The notes under the pieces: model-generated
Databases searched by the model: none
What the model was told of the DNA's origin: nothing
What the model saw: the letters and a program-made list of their open reading frames with translations, nothing else
Assembly (NCBI RefSeq): GCF_000266905.1
Contig: NC_018027.1
Span: 3,038,001 to 3,102,000 of the forward strand
Direction: 5' to 3'
Origin: Mycolicibacterium chubuense NBB4
GTDB taxonomy: Bacteria > Actinomycetota > Actinomycetes > Mycobacteriales > Mycobacteriaceae
DNA: 64,000 bases
Position numbers and translations under genes: made by a program
In this document: piece by piece, positions 9,837 through 18,275 of the stretch
How positions within the stretch are numbered: position 1 is the first letter of the stretch
Layout: each line of letters starts with the position of its first letter

Positions 9837-10304
9837 ATGACAGGACTGTTGGGTCGCGCGGGCCGGGTGGGGGTCGTTCTGGCTGCGGCGGCATCGGCAT
9901 ACCTGAGCGTGGCAGCGCCGGCATCGGCCGACGCGACCGACGACTACCCGATCCCGCACCGGATGATCATCACCCAGTGCGACACCGAGCAGTACATGGC
10001 GGCCGCCAGGGACACCAGCCCGGTCTACTTCGAGCGCTACATGATCGACCGGAGCAACCGCCCGGCCGATGTGCAGCAGATGGCTTTCGACCGCATCCAC
10101 TGGTTCTTCTCGCTCGACCCGGTGGCGCGCCGGCAGTACTCCGAGGACACCGCGACCAACGTCTTCTACGAGCAGACGGCGACCCGCTGGGGCAACTGGG
10201 CGAAACTCTTCTTCAACAACAAGGGCGTAGTCGCGCATGCCACCGACGTCTGCATGAACTACCCCAAGGGTGACATGTCCGTCTGGAACTGGCCGGTCAG
10301 GTAA
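9837..10304 (+). CDS. DUF5078 exported protein
   Basis: 155 residues. A signal peptide of about 31 residues ends at ASA-DATDD. The mature part matches the mycobacterial DUF5078 family: [38 protein letters not shown], and a Cys near the end ([10 protein letters not shown]) that could pair with the early Cys. The family is restricted to actinobacteria and has no known function. A GGAGT ribosome site lies 4 bases before the ATG. The 158-base gap upstream contains TATAGT (9725-9730) that could be a -10 element. Confidence 0.75.
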   Translation: MTGLLGRAGRVGVVLAAAASAYLSVAAPASADATDDYPIPHRMIITQCDTEQYMAAARDTSPVYFERYMIDRSNRPADVQQMAFDRIHWFFSLDPVARRQYSEDTATNVFYEQTATRWGNWAKLFFNNKGVVAHATDVCMNYPKGDMSVWNWPVR

Positions 10305-10335
10305 GCACCCCCGGGTAAGGCGCTGCGGGTCGGCG

Positions 10336-12264
10336 TCACGTGGACATGCGCCCCTGAAGTGCCGCGACCAGCGCCAGACGAACCTGCTCGACGATCGCAC
10401 CCGGACTGTCCCGGCGAAGCTGGGACTCCGCCGCGGCGAGCTCTGCGGCGAGCCGCTTGTCGTGGAAGATCCCGGCCACCCAGCGGGAGAAATCGCGGTT
10501 GGGGCAGTGGTGGCGCAACACCCCCGCGTCGCACCGATTGAGCGCGTCTTCGAGTTCGGACAGGTTGGCCGCCACCGCGCCCGTCAGGTGGTCGCCTGAG
10601 CCGCGGAAGTAGAACCGGCGAGGAGGCTCGACGCCGGCGCGAGCGTACTTGTGCTGATGACGCAGGTGGGGAGTTCTGCGCGGGCTCGGGGTGAAGGCGA
10701 CGGCTTGATGCGGCCGGGCCCGCCAGGCCAGCACGGCGCGGCCGGTGGGGCCGGTGAGCAGCTGGGCGATCTGCGCCCGAGGCATGTCCGCCACCGCAGC
10801 GGTCAGGTCGACGAGAGGATCGGACGGTTCGGGTGAGCCGAGCGCGATCACGGCGTCCAGAGCGGCGGGCACCTCGCTGGCTAGCTGGTCGGGCCGCCAG
10901 GTGATCAGCAGATAGCCCTTGGCTGCCGGGTTGAACAGGGCCAGCGAGGCACCTGCCCTTCCGAACGGCGCGTGGGCTTCGTCGACGACGACCCACTGGG
11001 GGAGACCGCTCACCGCCCGCTGCGCCTCGATTTCGGCGGGCAGTCCCTCGAGGTAGTGGCGCTGCGCCTCCGAGTCGAGGTGCGACAGGTCGATGACGAC
11101 CGTCGCGTTGCGCAGCAGGCGAACGACTTCGGCGGGGTCGGCGAGGCGCCGGTCGTCGCCTCCGGTGACGAGCACGCGGCGAAGTTCGCCGAGGCCGACG
11201 TGGTCACCTTCCGGGTCGCACACCACGATCGCGTAACCGAGATCGACCAACTGCTCGCACATGAGGCCGGTCAGGTAGGACTTGCCCGATCCCGTGTCGC
11301 CGCAGACGGCGATGTTGAGTTGCGAGGCGGGCAGGGTCACCGGTTGCCCGTCGTCGTCGGCACCCAGGGTGATCTGCCACCGACTCGGATGAAGGTGGGT
11401 GCGCCCGGCAAGGAGCGGCCCCCGCAGCAGGTCGGCCACCCCTTGCCCGTCGGGCAGGGAAAGTGTCAGATCGGCCTGCGCCCGAAGGCTTTCGATGGCG
11501 TTGGCGACGGCTACGCCGATCTCGCACACCTCCAGGAGGCTGTGGTCGTTCTCGGCGTCGCCGATGCCGAGGGTGTTGTGCTGCGAGAGACCCAGGTCGG
11601 CGAGCGCCTCGAGCAGGCCGCTGCCCTTGGTCACCGCTGCGGGCATGATCATCAGCTCGCCGCGGTTGCGCACGAGGCGGCACTCCAGGCCGAGGCTGCG
11701 GATCACCTCCAGCGCAATCGCCTCGTCGCCGGCGGCACAGGCGATCAGTACCTGCCCCTGACGATGAGCCACCCCGCGGGCACGCAGCGCCACGCCGACG
11801 GCACGGTCGACAGGCGCGGCGAGCCGGCGAACGCCGACGGAAGTGATCAGCACTGCGCCGTTTTCGGCGACCAACGCGTCGACATGGTCCAGTACCTCGG
11901 GGAACACGTCGCGCAACTCTGCGGTGATCCGCCCGGTGACCAGAACCACCCTGATTCCGCGGGCGCGCACCTCGGCCAGGGCTGCCAGGGTGTCGGGCGC
12001 GACGGCGCCCTCGGCAAGAGTTCCGTCGAAATCTATTGCCACAGCTCGGAAATAGCCCAGATCTCCCCTGGCGACCACTTCGACCAATTCGTGGGGCCGT
12101 CCGGCGCGGGCGAGGGTGAACAGCTCGTCACCGGCCCCGGTGTCGATGACGAGAGCGTCGAACGCGCCAGTGCGGATGGCGTGCAGGGTTTCCCGCGCCT
12201 CCTTGAGTTCCCGGCGCAATTCCTGCTCACCCTGCGGCGCCGTCCCGGACGGATCGTCGGCCAT
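10336..12264 (-). CDS. HAD phosphatase fused to HerA-type ATPase, last gene of kai operon
   Basis: About 642 residues with three parts. Residues 14-40 (ELKEARETLHAIRTGAFDAL) resemble the linker that precedes PAS domains in sensor kinases. Residues about 70-285 are a Cof-type HAD phosphatase: AIDFDGTLAEG, VLVTGR and the acidic motif GIGDAENDHS. Residues about 300-530 are a HerA/DUF87-type ATPase: Walker A CGDTGSGKSYLT and Walker B QWVVVDEAHAPFG. The C-terminal tail is rich in charged residues. The gene follows kaiB by 36 bases and is probably co-transcribed. HAD plus HerA in one chain is unusual; the role is unknown, but regulation by or of KaiC is a reasonable inference. Confidence 0.75.
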   Translation of the reverse strand: MADDPSGTAPQGEQELRRELKEARETLHAIRTGAFDALVIDTGAGDELFTLARAGRPHELVEVVARGDLGYFRAVAIDFDGTLAEGAVAPDTLAALAEVRARGIRVVLVTGRITAELRDVFPEVLDHVDALVAENGAVLITSVGVRRLAAPVDRAVGVALRARGVAHRQGQVLIACAAGDEAIALEVIRSLGLECRLVRNRGELMIMPAAVTKGSGLLEALADLGLSQHNTLGIGDAENDHSLLEVCEIGVAVANAIESLRAQADLTLSLPDGQGVADLLRGPLLAGRTHLHPSRWQITLGADDDGQPVTLPASQLNIAVCGDTGSGKSYLTGLMCEQLVDLGYAIVVCDPEGDHVGLGELRRVLVTGGDDRRLADPAEVVRLLRNATVVIDLSHLDSEAQRHYLEGLPAEIEAQRAVSGLPQWVVVDEAHAPFGRAGASLALFNPAAKGYLLITWRPDQLASEVPAALDAVIALGSPEPSDPLVDLTAAVADMPRAQIAQLLTGPTGRAVLAWRARPHQAVAFTPSPRRTPHLRHQHKYARAGVEPPRRFYFRGSGDHLTGAVAANLSELEDALNRCDAGVLRHHCPNRDFSRWVAGIFHDKRLAAELAAAESQLRRDSPGAIVEQVRLALVAALQGRMST

Positions 12265-12300
12265 CACGCGGGCCGCCGTCGAGCAGGCACAGAGCGCCGG

Positions 12301-12627
12301 TCAGACGGCGTCATCGGTCCGCCGCCGGAGCTGCAGGGCCGCGAGCAACCTCTCGGTGTCCGAGAAGTCGCCGACCACTTTGCGGACGGGCGCGGGCGAC
12401 TTGCGGACGAGAGTCGGCACCGCCACGATCTGATCGTCGGCGGCTCGCCGGGGGTTCTCGAGGAGGTCCACGATCTCGATCCGGTGCCGGCCCGCCAGGT
12501 GCCGCTCGCATGTGCGCCGCAGATTCTCGATTGCGGCAACACATTTGGGTGAGTGATCGGTGACATAGAGGCGCAGCTCCCAGACCTCGGTGTGGGCGCT
12601 GGGTTCGTCGGTGCGCGAATGGACCAT
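12301..12627 (-). CDS. KaiB-like protein
   Basis: 108 residues with a single thioredoxin-like KaiB domain: WELRLYVTDHSPKCVAAIEN, then VDLLENPRRAADDQIVAVPT and VVGDFSDTERLLAAL. KaiB binds KaiC; in cyanobacteria it is part of the clock, while in other bacteria KaiB/KaiC pairs are linked to stress adaptation. The ATG at 12627 is 7 bases after the kaiC stop, so the genes are coupled. The upstream part of the open frame lies inside kaiC and is not coding. A true clock role is not implied. Confidence 0.8.
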   Translation of the reverse strand: MVHSRTDEPSAHTEVWELRLYVTDHSPKCVAAIENLRRTCERHLAGRHRIEIVDLLENPRRAADDQIVAVPTLVRKSPAPVRKVVGDFSDTERLLAALQLRRRTDDAV

Positions 12628-12634
12628 CGGTGCG

Positions 12635-14363
12635 TCATTTGCCGGTCGGTGGTGGGTCGGCCCAGCGCCAGGTGGCCATGGCCGTTCTGTCTGCTTGGGC
12701 ATGGGTCGACTGGCTGCGTTCCCGGACGTCCAGCCGGTCCAGTTCGGCCCGGCTCGCGGCGAGCTCTTCCTCGAGCAGACGGAGCTGGGCTTCTTGTTCG
12801 CCGACGCGTCGCTGCAACTGGCGCCGGTGACGCGAGAACTCGTCGGCCTGCTGTTGCGCGACGGCGCGCTGCTGCGCTTCCTGGACGAGCCGGGCCGAGC
12901 CCGCCAGGATGCCCGCCGGGCCGACGTACACATCGACGAGCTCGACACCGTGATCGGTGAGCACGAATTCTCGCACCTGGTTCGAGTGGGCGCTGCCGCG
13001 CGACTTCAGCACGTACAGCAACCGGTTCCGCTCACCGTTCGACTCGACATTGCGGAGCAGCAGCCACGTGTCCACCAGCGAAGAGATGCTCACTGTGCTC
13101 GACTCGTCGGCACTGGCGAGTGTGGTCGCCAACGTGGTGATCTGCCTGCTCTTCAACAGGTAGATCTCGCGGGCCACCATGGCCGTCACCTCGGAGTCAG
13201 AGGCCCCGTGCAGCAGACCGGCGAGCCCGTCGAGCACCGCGACCGACGGCTGCACCTCGTCGACGAGCTGAGCGAAGATCGTCAAGTGGGCCTCCAGCCC
13301 GTATGCGCTCGGCCGCGCCGCCCAGACTCGGAGCTGGCCCGCATCGATCCAGCGCCGCAGGTCGAGACCCACCGAGCGCATGTTGCGCACGTACTGGTCG
13401 GGCGACTCCTCGAACAGAACCAGCAGCGCCCGTTCACCGCGCGCACGCCGCGTCGATGAGATGCGCTCCCAGCGTCGTCTTGCCGGTACCCGCGCCGCCG
13501 CTGACGAGGACGGTCGACCCGCGGAAGGGGCCACCACCGAGCATGTGATCCAGGCGCGGCACACCCGTCGACAGTCGCTCCTCGGAGACGCTGTAGTCGA
13601 GACGCACCGAGGTACTCGGCAGCACCGTGAAGCCGCGCGCGGAGATCAGGAACGGGTACTCGTTGGTCTCGTGCGCCGATCCGCGGTATTTGACGATGCG
13701 CAGGATGCGCGTCGCGACCTCCTCGCGCACCCGCTGGTCCAGCACGATCACACAGTCCGACACGTACTCCTCGATGCCGTGGCGGGTGAGCCCGTCGCCG
13801 CGCTCGCCGGTCACGATCGCCGTCACGGCCCGCTCCTCGAGCCAGGTGAACAAGCGGCGGAGTTCGGCTCGGACGATCGACTGCTTCTCGAAAGCGTCGA
13901 AGAGGACCTCGATCGTGTCGAGGACGACGCGCTTGGCGCCGATTCGCTCGATCGAGTCGGCGAGAAGCAGGAACACCGGCTCCAGATCGAACTCACCCGC
14001 TTCGGCGAAATCGAACGGATCCACCCGGAAGGAGTCCGTGACCAGGAGGTGGTCGCGCTGCAACGTGTCGAGGTCGAAGCCCAGCGACGCGACGTTGGCG
14101 CTGACCTTCGCCGCCGACTCCTCGAACGTCAGCAGTACCCCGGGTTCGCCGTAGTCGCGCGCGCCGCAGACGAGAAACTGCAGGGCCAGCAGCGTCTTAC
14201 CCGTTCCGGTGCCCCCGGTGACCAGTGTCGTCCTGCCCCGCGGGAGTCCACCACGGGTGATCTCGTCCAGGCCCCGGATCCCGCTAGGGGCCTTCTGAAG
14301 ACCGACGCTGACCTCGGCAGTCGCCGGAACAGGTTGTGCGCGAGCGTGACTCGAAGGTGTCAC
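12635..14363 (-). pseudogene. KaiC-like two-domain ATPase with frameshift in CII
   Basis: Two overlapping frames together make one double-domain KaiC. The first (GTG at 14363, preceded by GGGGG) gives CI with Walker A GGTGTGKTLLA and the catalytic pair in LLTFEES, then the start of CII with GGAGTGKTTLGAHLIDAACAR before a TGA at 13434. The second frame continues with GERALLVLFEES, GLDLRRWIDAGQL, the ADESSTVSISSLVDTWLLLR segment and a coiled-coil tail. A one-base change near 13434-13444, in a GC-repetitive stretch, is enough to explain the break just after Walker A. It may be a real mutation, a sequencing error or, less likely, programmed slippage. Confidence 0.75.
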
Positions 14364-14416
14364 TACTGACCCCCAATTCGTCAGGCGCCCGGTGCCATCG
14401 TATGCGAGCGCCGTCG

Positions 14417-14450
14417 CCCTGACGATGGTCCAACGGCACCATCGTCAGGG
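14417..14450. terminator. Perfect 13-bp hairpin in divergent intergenic region
   Basis: CCCTGACGATGGT (14417-14429) is the exact reverse complement of ACCATCGTCAGGG (14438-14450), with an 8-base loop, followed by GTCTTTC. It lies between the divergent kaiC and LLM genes. Terminator-like shape, but the position would also suit an operator or an attenuator in the leader of the plus-strand gene. Confidence 0.4.
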
Positions 14451-14497
14451 GTCTTTCGCATCCAGAACGACCAGCCCGTCCGGCGGACAGTAGGGGA

Positions 14498-15643
14498 GTG
14501 AGCGGGTTCGGAGTAGGCGTGGGTGAACTGCCCGTCAACGTCCGCGGTGTGGCAGCGGCGTCCGTCGACGCCAGTTACCAGATCGCCGCGGCCGCCGGGG
14601 CCGACTCGTTCTGGCTGGCCGATCACCTCAACTCACCGTATCCGCGGGCGGTCGCGTCGACCCAGTACGTCGGAGCGGCGCGCCTGATGCCCGATATCGA
14701 CGCCTACCTGGAGCCATGGACCACGCTGGGTCGTACGGCAGGCCGGCATCGCATCCGCCGGTTACGACTCGGCATCGGCGTCACCGACACCGGCCGTCGT
14801 AACCCCGCGGTCACCGCGCAAGCGGTCGCGACACTGCACCTGCTCACCCGCGGACGTGCCATCCTGGGCCTCGGCACTGGGGAGCGGGAAGGCAATGAGC
14901 CCTACGGCGTCGACTGGTCTCGACCGGTCACCCGATTCGAGGAGGGGCTGGCCACCATCCGGGCGTTGTGGGATTCGAAAGGCGCACTGGTGACCAGGGA
15001 TTCGCCGTTCTTCCCGTTGCACAACGCGGTGTTCACGCTGCCGCCGTACCGGGGAAGGTGGCCGGAGATCTGGATCGCGTCACATGCACCACGAATGTTG
15101 CGGATCACCGGCCGTCATGCCGACGCCTGGTTTCCCGTGCTGCTGTTCCGGCCGCAAGACTATGCGGCCGGCCTCGACGCCGTCCGATCGGCGGCATCCG
15201 ACGCCGGCCGCGACCCCGCGGCGATCCGTCCCGCGACGCTGTTCTTCGCGATGACCGGCCGCAGCCGTGATGAGATCGACGAAGCGCTGGCAGGTCCGTT
15301 CGCCAAGGCCGCCGCGCTCAATCTGCCGGGCGAGGTGTGGGCCCGCCACGGCGTCGCGCACCCGATGGGGCCGAAAGCATCGGGACTACAGGATCTTCTG
15401 CCGCAGGCGTTGGACGAGCAGACCGTCCTGGCGATGACCAAGGATGTCCCGGCGGCTCTGTTGAAGGAGTCCATCCTCACCGGAACGCCGGCGGAGGTGA
15501 TCGAGCAGGTCGCCGTCTGGCGTGATCACGGGCTCCGCTACGCGGTGGTGTGCAACGCCAGTGCGATGCAGCCGAGCCTGTATCGCGGCCTGGCGGCGAC
15601 GCTGCCCTTCGCGTCGATCATCCGCCGGCTCCGCAGACTCTGA
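14498..15643 (+). CDS. LLM-class F420-dependent oxidoreductase, phthiodiolone ketoreductase-like
   Basis: 381 residues with a bacterial luciferase-like barrel. It resembles, over its whole length, the mycobacterial phthiodiolone/phenolphthiodiolone dimycocerosate ketoreductase (Rv2951c type, also about 381 residues). Shared blocks include [59 protein letters not shown] and [11 protein letters not shown]. In that family F420H2 reduces the diketone-derived carbonyl of PDIM precursors. No other PDIM genes are in the window, so the substrate here may differ. The start is a GTG directly after GGGGA; a GTG at 14519 or nearby is an alternative. Confidence 0.8.
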   Translation: MSGFGVGVGELPVNVRGVAAASVDASYQIAAAAGADSFWLADHLNSPYPRAVASTQYVGAARLMPDIDAYLEPWTTLGRTAGRHRIRRLRLGIGVTDTGRRNPAVTAQAVATLHLLTRGRAILGLGTGEREGNEPYGVDWSRPVTRFEEGLATIRALWDSKGALVTRDSPFFPLHNAVFTLPPYRGRWPEIWIASHAPRMLRITGRHADAWFPVLLFRPQDYAAGLDAVRSAASDAGRDPAAIRPATLFFAMTGRSRDEIDEALAGPFAKAAALNLPGEVWARHGVAHPMGPKASGLQDLLPQALDEQTVLAMTKDVPAALLKESILTGTPAEVIEQVAVWRDHGLRYAVVCNASAMQPSLYRGLAATLPFASIIRRLRRL

Positions 15644-15649
15644 AGGGCG

Positions 15650-16534
15650 TCAGTAGTCCCAGACCGTCGGGACGAAGCGGAAGGCATCGCCGGCGACGGC
15701 CACCCGGCAGACCGACGGGAACGACAGGTGAGTGGCCACCAGCGATTCACCGGTCGCCGCCATCTCCCGCAGGAGTCGGACCCGGACGCGCGCCGCTTCC
15801 TCGGGGTCGTGTTCGAATCCGTTGTGCCACTGAGGATTCTCGAATCCCGGTTGGAACACCGCGTCGCCGGCGAACGTCAGCCGCTGGCCGCCGGACTCCA
15901 CGCGCACGATGCTGTGCCCGGGGGTGTGACCGCCGGTGCGGCAGACCCGAACACCCGGCGCCACCTCGTACTCCGTCTCGAACGGCCGCAACTGGCTGCG
16001 ATACACCTCCAGGAACCGCGAGGCGGTGGTGCGCAGAACATCGGGAATCGGGGCCGGCATGACGGTCCGGGAGAAATCAGGAGATGACCAGAACTCGGCC
16101 TCGGCGCTCGCCAGGTGGATTCGCAGGTCCGGACGCATCCGGCCTCTCAGCCCGTCAGCGAGCAGACCGCCGACGTGGTCCATGTGCAGGTGGGTGAGCA
16201 CCACGTCGGTCACCGCGGCAGGTGCGATGCCCGCAGCCTGAAGGCGCATCGCCAGCTGCCCCGCCCGCGGGAAGCCCGGGAATTCCAGGCCCAGCCCGGA
16301 ATCGATCAGGATGGTCTGGTCGCCGCTGCGGACCACAGCCACGTTCAGCGGCCAGTCGAGTACCTCGGGCGGCAGGAACATGTCCTCCAGCCACGCCGCC
16401 AGGTCGGCGGCATCGGCATTGGTCGCCAGCGTCGATGCGGTGATCGGCAGCACCCCGTCGCTGATCACCAGCACTTCGATGTCACCGACGCGCTGTGCGT
16501 AGCGCGAGGGGACCAGTTCGTCGACCACGGTCAT
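15650..16534 (-). CDS. Metallo-beta-lactamase-fold hydrolase
   Basis: 294 residues. Zinc-site motifs are THLHMDHVGG (HxHxDH), the later His in GGHTPGHS, and Asp in FAGDAVFQ, the full MBL-fold set. The domain starts with VLVISDGVLPI and DQTILIDSGLGLEF. Relatives include lactonases and other soluble hydrolases; no signal peptide is seen. It is divergent from the TetR regulator at 16692, and two inverted repeats in the shared promoter suggest control by it. The 3' end is 6 bases from the convergent LLM gene. Confidence 0.85.
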   Translation of the reverse strand: MTVVDELVPSRYAQRVGDIEVLVISDGVLPITASTLATNADAADLAAWLEDMFLPPEVLDWPLNVAVVRSGDQTILIDSGLGLEFPGFPRAGQLAMRLQAAGIAPAAVTDVVLTHLHMDHVGGLLADGLRGRMRPDLRIHLASAEAEFWSSPDFSRTVMPAPIPDVLRTTASRFLEVYRSQLRPFETEYEVAPGVRVCRTGGHTPGHSIVRVESGGQRLTFAGDAVFQPGFENPQWHNGFEHDPEEAARVRVRLLREMAATGESLVATHLSFPSVCRVAVAGDAFRFVPTVWDY

Positions 16535-16563
16535 GTTCTTCTCCTTCTGAGAGCTTCTCCGAG

Positions 16564-16581
16564 GACAGGAAACCTCCTGTC
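16564..16581. promoter_or_regulatory. Candidate TetR operator 1
   Basis: GACAGGA-AACC-TCCTGTC, a perfect 7-bp inverted repeat with 4-base spacer, 30 bases upstream of the MBL hydrolase start. It contains AGGACAGGA (16562-16570), repeated at the second site. Confidence 0.5.
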
Positions 16582-16649
16582 TTCCCGGTGGAACACGTCG
16601 CGGTGCTCAGACTCATCCGGTGATCACCGCCTTTTCTCGGCGGTGTGGA

Positions 16650-16662
16650 TGTCCTCAGGACA
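16650..16662. promoter_or_regulatory. Candidate TetR operator 2
   Basis: TGTCCT-C-AGGACA, a perfect 6-bp inverted repeat 30 bases before the TetR start. AGGACAGGA at 16657-16665 is an exact copy of the sequence at 16562-16570, suggesting one protein binds both sites. Confidence 0.5.
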
Positions 16663-16691
16663 GGAGCTCGTCCGTCGGCGACACTGTTGGT

Positions 16692-17270
16692 GTGTCGACG
16701 TCCAAGCTCAGCGGGGGCTTGCGGCAACGGAAGAAGGCGCAAACGCGGCTGGCGATTCGCCGTGAAGCTTTCCGGTTGTTCGACGAGCGAGGATTCGCCG
16801 ACACCACGGTCGAGCAGATCGCCGCGGCGGCCGACATCTCTCCGCGCACCTTCTACCGCTATTTCAACGCCAAAGAGGCGGTGTTGATTTGCGATCAGAG
16901 CGGGCCGATCGTGGACGCGATGTTGAAGGCGCCGCGCGATCTGTCACCGGTCGCCGCCTACCGCCACGCAGTAAACGCCTACTTCGGGAGCCTCACCGAC
17001 GAAGAGCGCGAGGATGCGATCATCGGTCAGCACATGTTGTACTCCGTGCCGGAAGCGCGCGGCTTGCTGTACTCCGAGTACGTGCACATGATCGATCTGA
17101 TGGCCGACGCGCTCGTCGTGCGACCGAAGGCGCCCTCCGACGCCGCCGAGTGCCGGGTCATCGCCGGAGCCATCGTCGGGGTGCTGATGGCCGCTTCGGA
17201 CAACACCCCTTTGCCCGAGGATGCGCTCGCGCGCAGCCTGGACATCTTGGCGGAGAAGTTGCACCGGTGA
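16692..17270 (+). CDS. TetR family transcriptional regulator
   Basis: 192 residues. N-terminal helix-turn-helix of the TetR family: RLAIRREAFRLFDERGFADT, TVEQIAAAADISPRTFYRYF and NAKEAVL. The C-terminal ligand domain is divergent and gives no substrate hint. GTG start; no better start lies upstream. It is divergent from the MBL hydrolase with two candidate operators between, and 90 bases before an ABC exporter pair on the same strand. It may therefore regulate one or both. Confidence 0.85.
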   Translation: MSTSKLSGGLRQRKKAQTRLAIRREAFRLFDERGFADTTVEQIAAAADISPRTFYRYFNAKEAVLICDQSGPIVDAMLKAPRDLSPVAAYRHAVNAYFGSLTDEEREDAIIGQHMLYSVPEARGLLYSEYVHMIDLMADALVVRPKAPSDAAECRVIAGAIVGVLMAASDNTPLPEDALARSLDILAEKLHR

Positions 17271-17360
17271 CACCGAGCGACGAAGCAGTGCAGGGCGAAC
17301 TCCTGGGCCCCGTGACCTAAGGCCCTGTCGGGCGGCTCGTCCGCGGGTAACGCTCGAATC

Positions 17361-18275
17361 GTGACGAACGACATCGCAGTGGCCTGCCGGGGGCTGACCA
17401 AGGATTACGGCGGTGGTCACGGCGTCTGCGACCTCAACTTGGATGTGCCGCGCGGCGAGATCTTCGGATTGATCGGCCCCAACGGTGCGGGAAAGACCAC
17501 GCTGATCCGGCTCTTGATGGACTTCATCCGACCCGATCGCGGCGCCGCGACCCTGCTCGGCATGGACACACACCGGGATAGCGTCGAACTCAAGCGCAGA
17601 ATCGGGTACTTGCCAGGGGAGCTGATGCAGTGGCCGAAGGTCAGCGCGGGATATGTGATCGGATTGCTGGCCGGCCTACGCGGCGGGGTCGACGAAGGCT
17701 ACATCGAGTCTCTGGCCGAACGTCTCCGACTCGATCTCGCTCGCCACTACGAGGACCTGTCACATGGCAACAAGCAGAAAGTCGGACTGTTGCAGGCGTT
17801 CATGGCCCGTCCCGAGCTGTTGATCTTGGATGAGCCCACTCTGGGCCTGGATCCGTTGATGCAGAGGGAGTTTCGCCTCCTGATCGACGAGGCGGCCGAG
17901 GCGGGGGCGACAGTCCTCCTGTCGTCTCATGTGCTGGCCGAGGTTGAATTGGTCTGCGACAGAATCGCTTTGATACACGATGGCCGGTTGCTCGAGGTCG
18001 GTTCTCTCGACGAGCTGCGCGCGATGCGCGTCCACCGGATCGAGGCGGTTTTCACCGGAGCCCTCGACGTCGCCGGGCTCGACCGGCTTCCGCGGGTGAG
18101 CGAAGCGGCGATCAGCGACCACCGTCTGACCTGCTCGGTGCAGGGCTCCGTCACTCCGCTTCTCGAACGCCTCGCGGCGGCAAATGTCGTCGAACTGGAC
18201 AGTCGCGAGATATCGCTCGAGGAGGTTTTCGTCCGTGCGGTGGCCAATGAGTCCAGCGCAGCGGCTCATCGCTGA
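17361..18275 (+). CDS. ABC transporter ATP-binding protein
   Basis: 304 residues, GTG start. Walker A GPNGAGKTT near residue 40, Q-loop region LPGELMQW, signature LSHGNKQK (a variant of LSGGQ with His/Asn), Walker B LLILDEPTLGLDP and switch His in SSHVL. After the ATPase fold come about 80 residues typical of DrrA/CcmA-type exporters of antibiotics or lipids. The last 29 bases overlap the permease gene, indicating translational coupling. The ATPase should work as a dimer on the two-half permease. Confidence 0.9.
   Translation: MTNDIAVACRGLTKDYGGGHGVCDLNLDVPRGEIFGLIGPNGAGKTTLIRLLMDFIRPDRGAATLLGMDTHRDSVELKRRIGYLPGELMQWPKVSAGYVIGLLAGLRGGVDEGYIESLAERLRLDLARHYEDLSHGNKQKVGLLQAFMARPELLILDEPTLGLDPLMQREFRLLIDEAAEAGATVLLSSHVLAEVELVCDRIALIHDGRLLEVGSLDELRAMRVHRIEAVFTGALDVAGLDRLPRVSEAAISDHRLTCSVQGSVTPLLERLAAANVVELDSREISLEEVFVRAVANESSAAAHR

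Noticed and set aside
10336..14363. A true circadian clock (kaiABC)
   Set aside because: No kaiA is visible, kaiC is frameshifted, and KaiBC homologues are common in non-cyanobacteria without rhythm.
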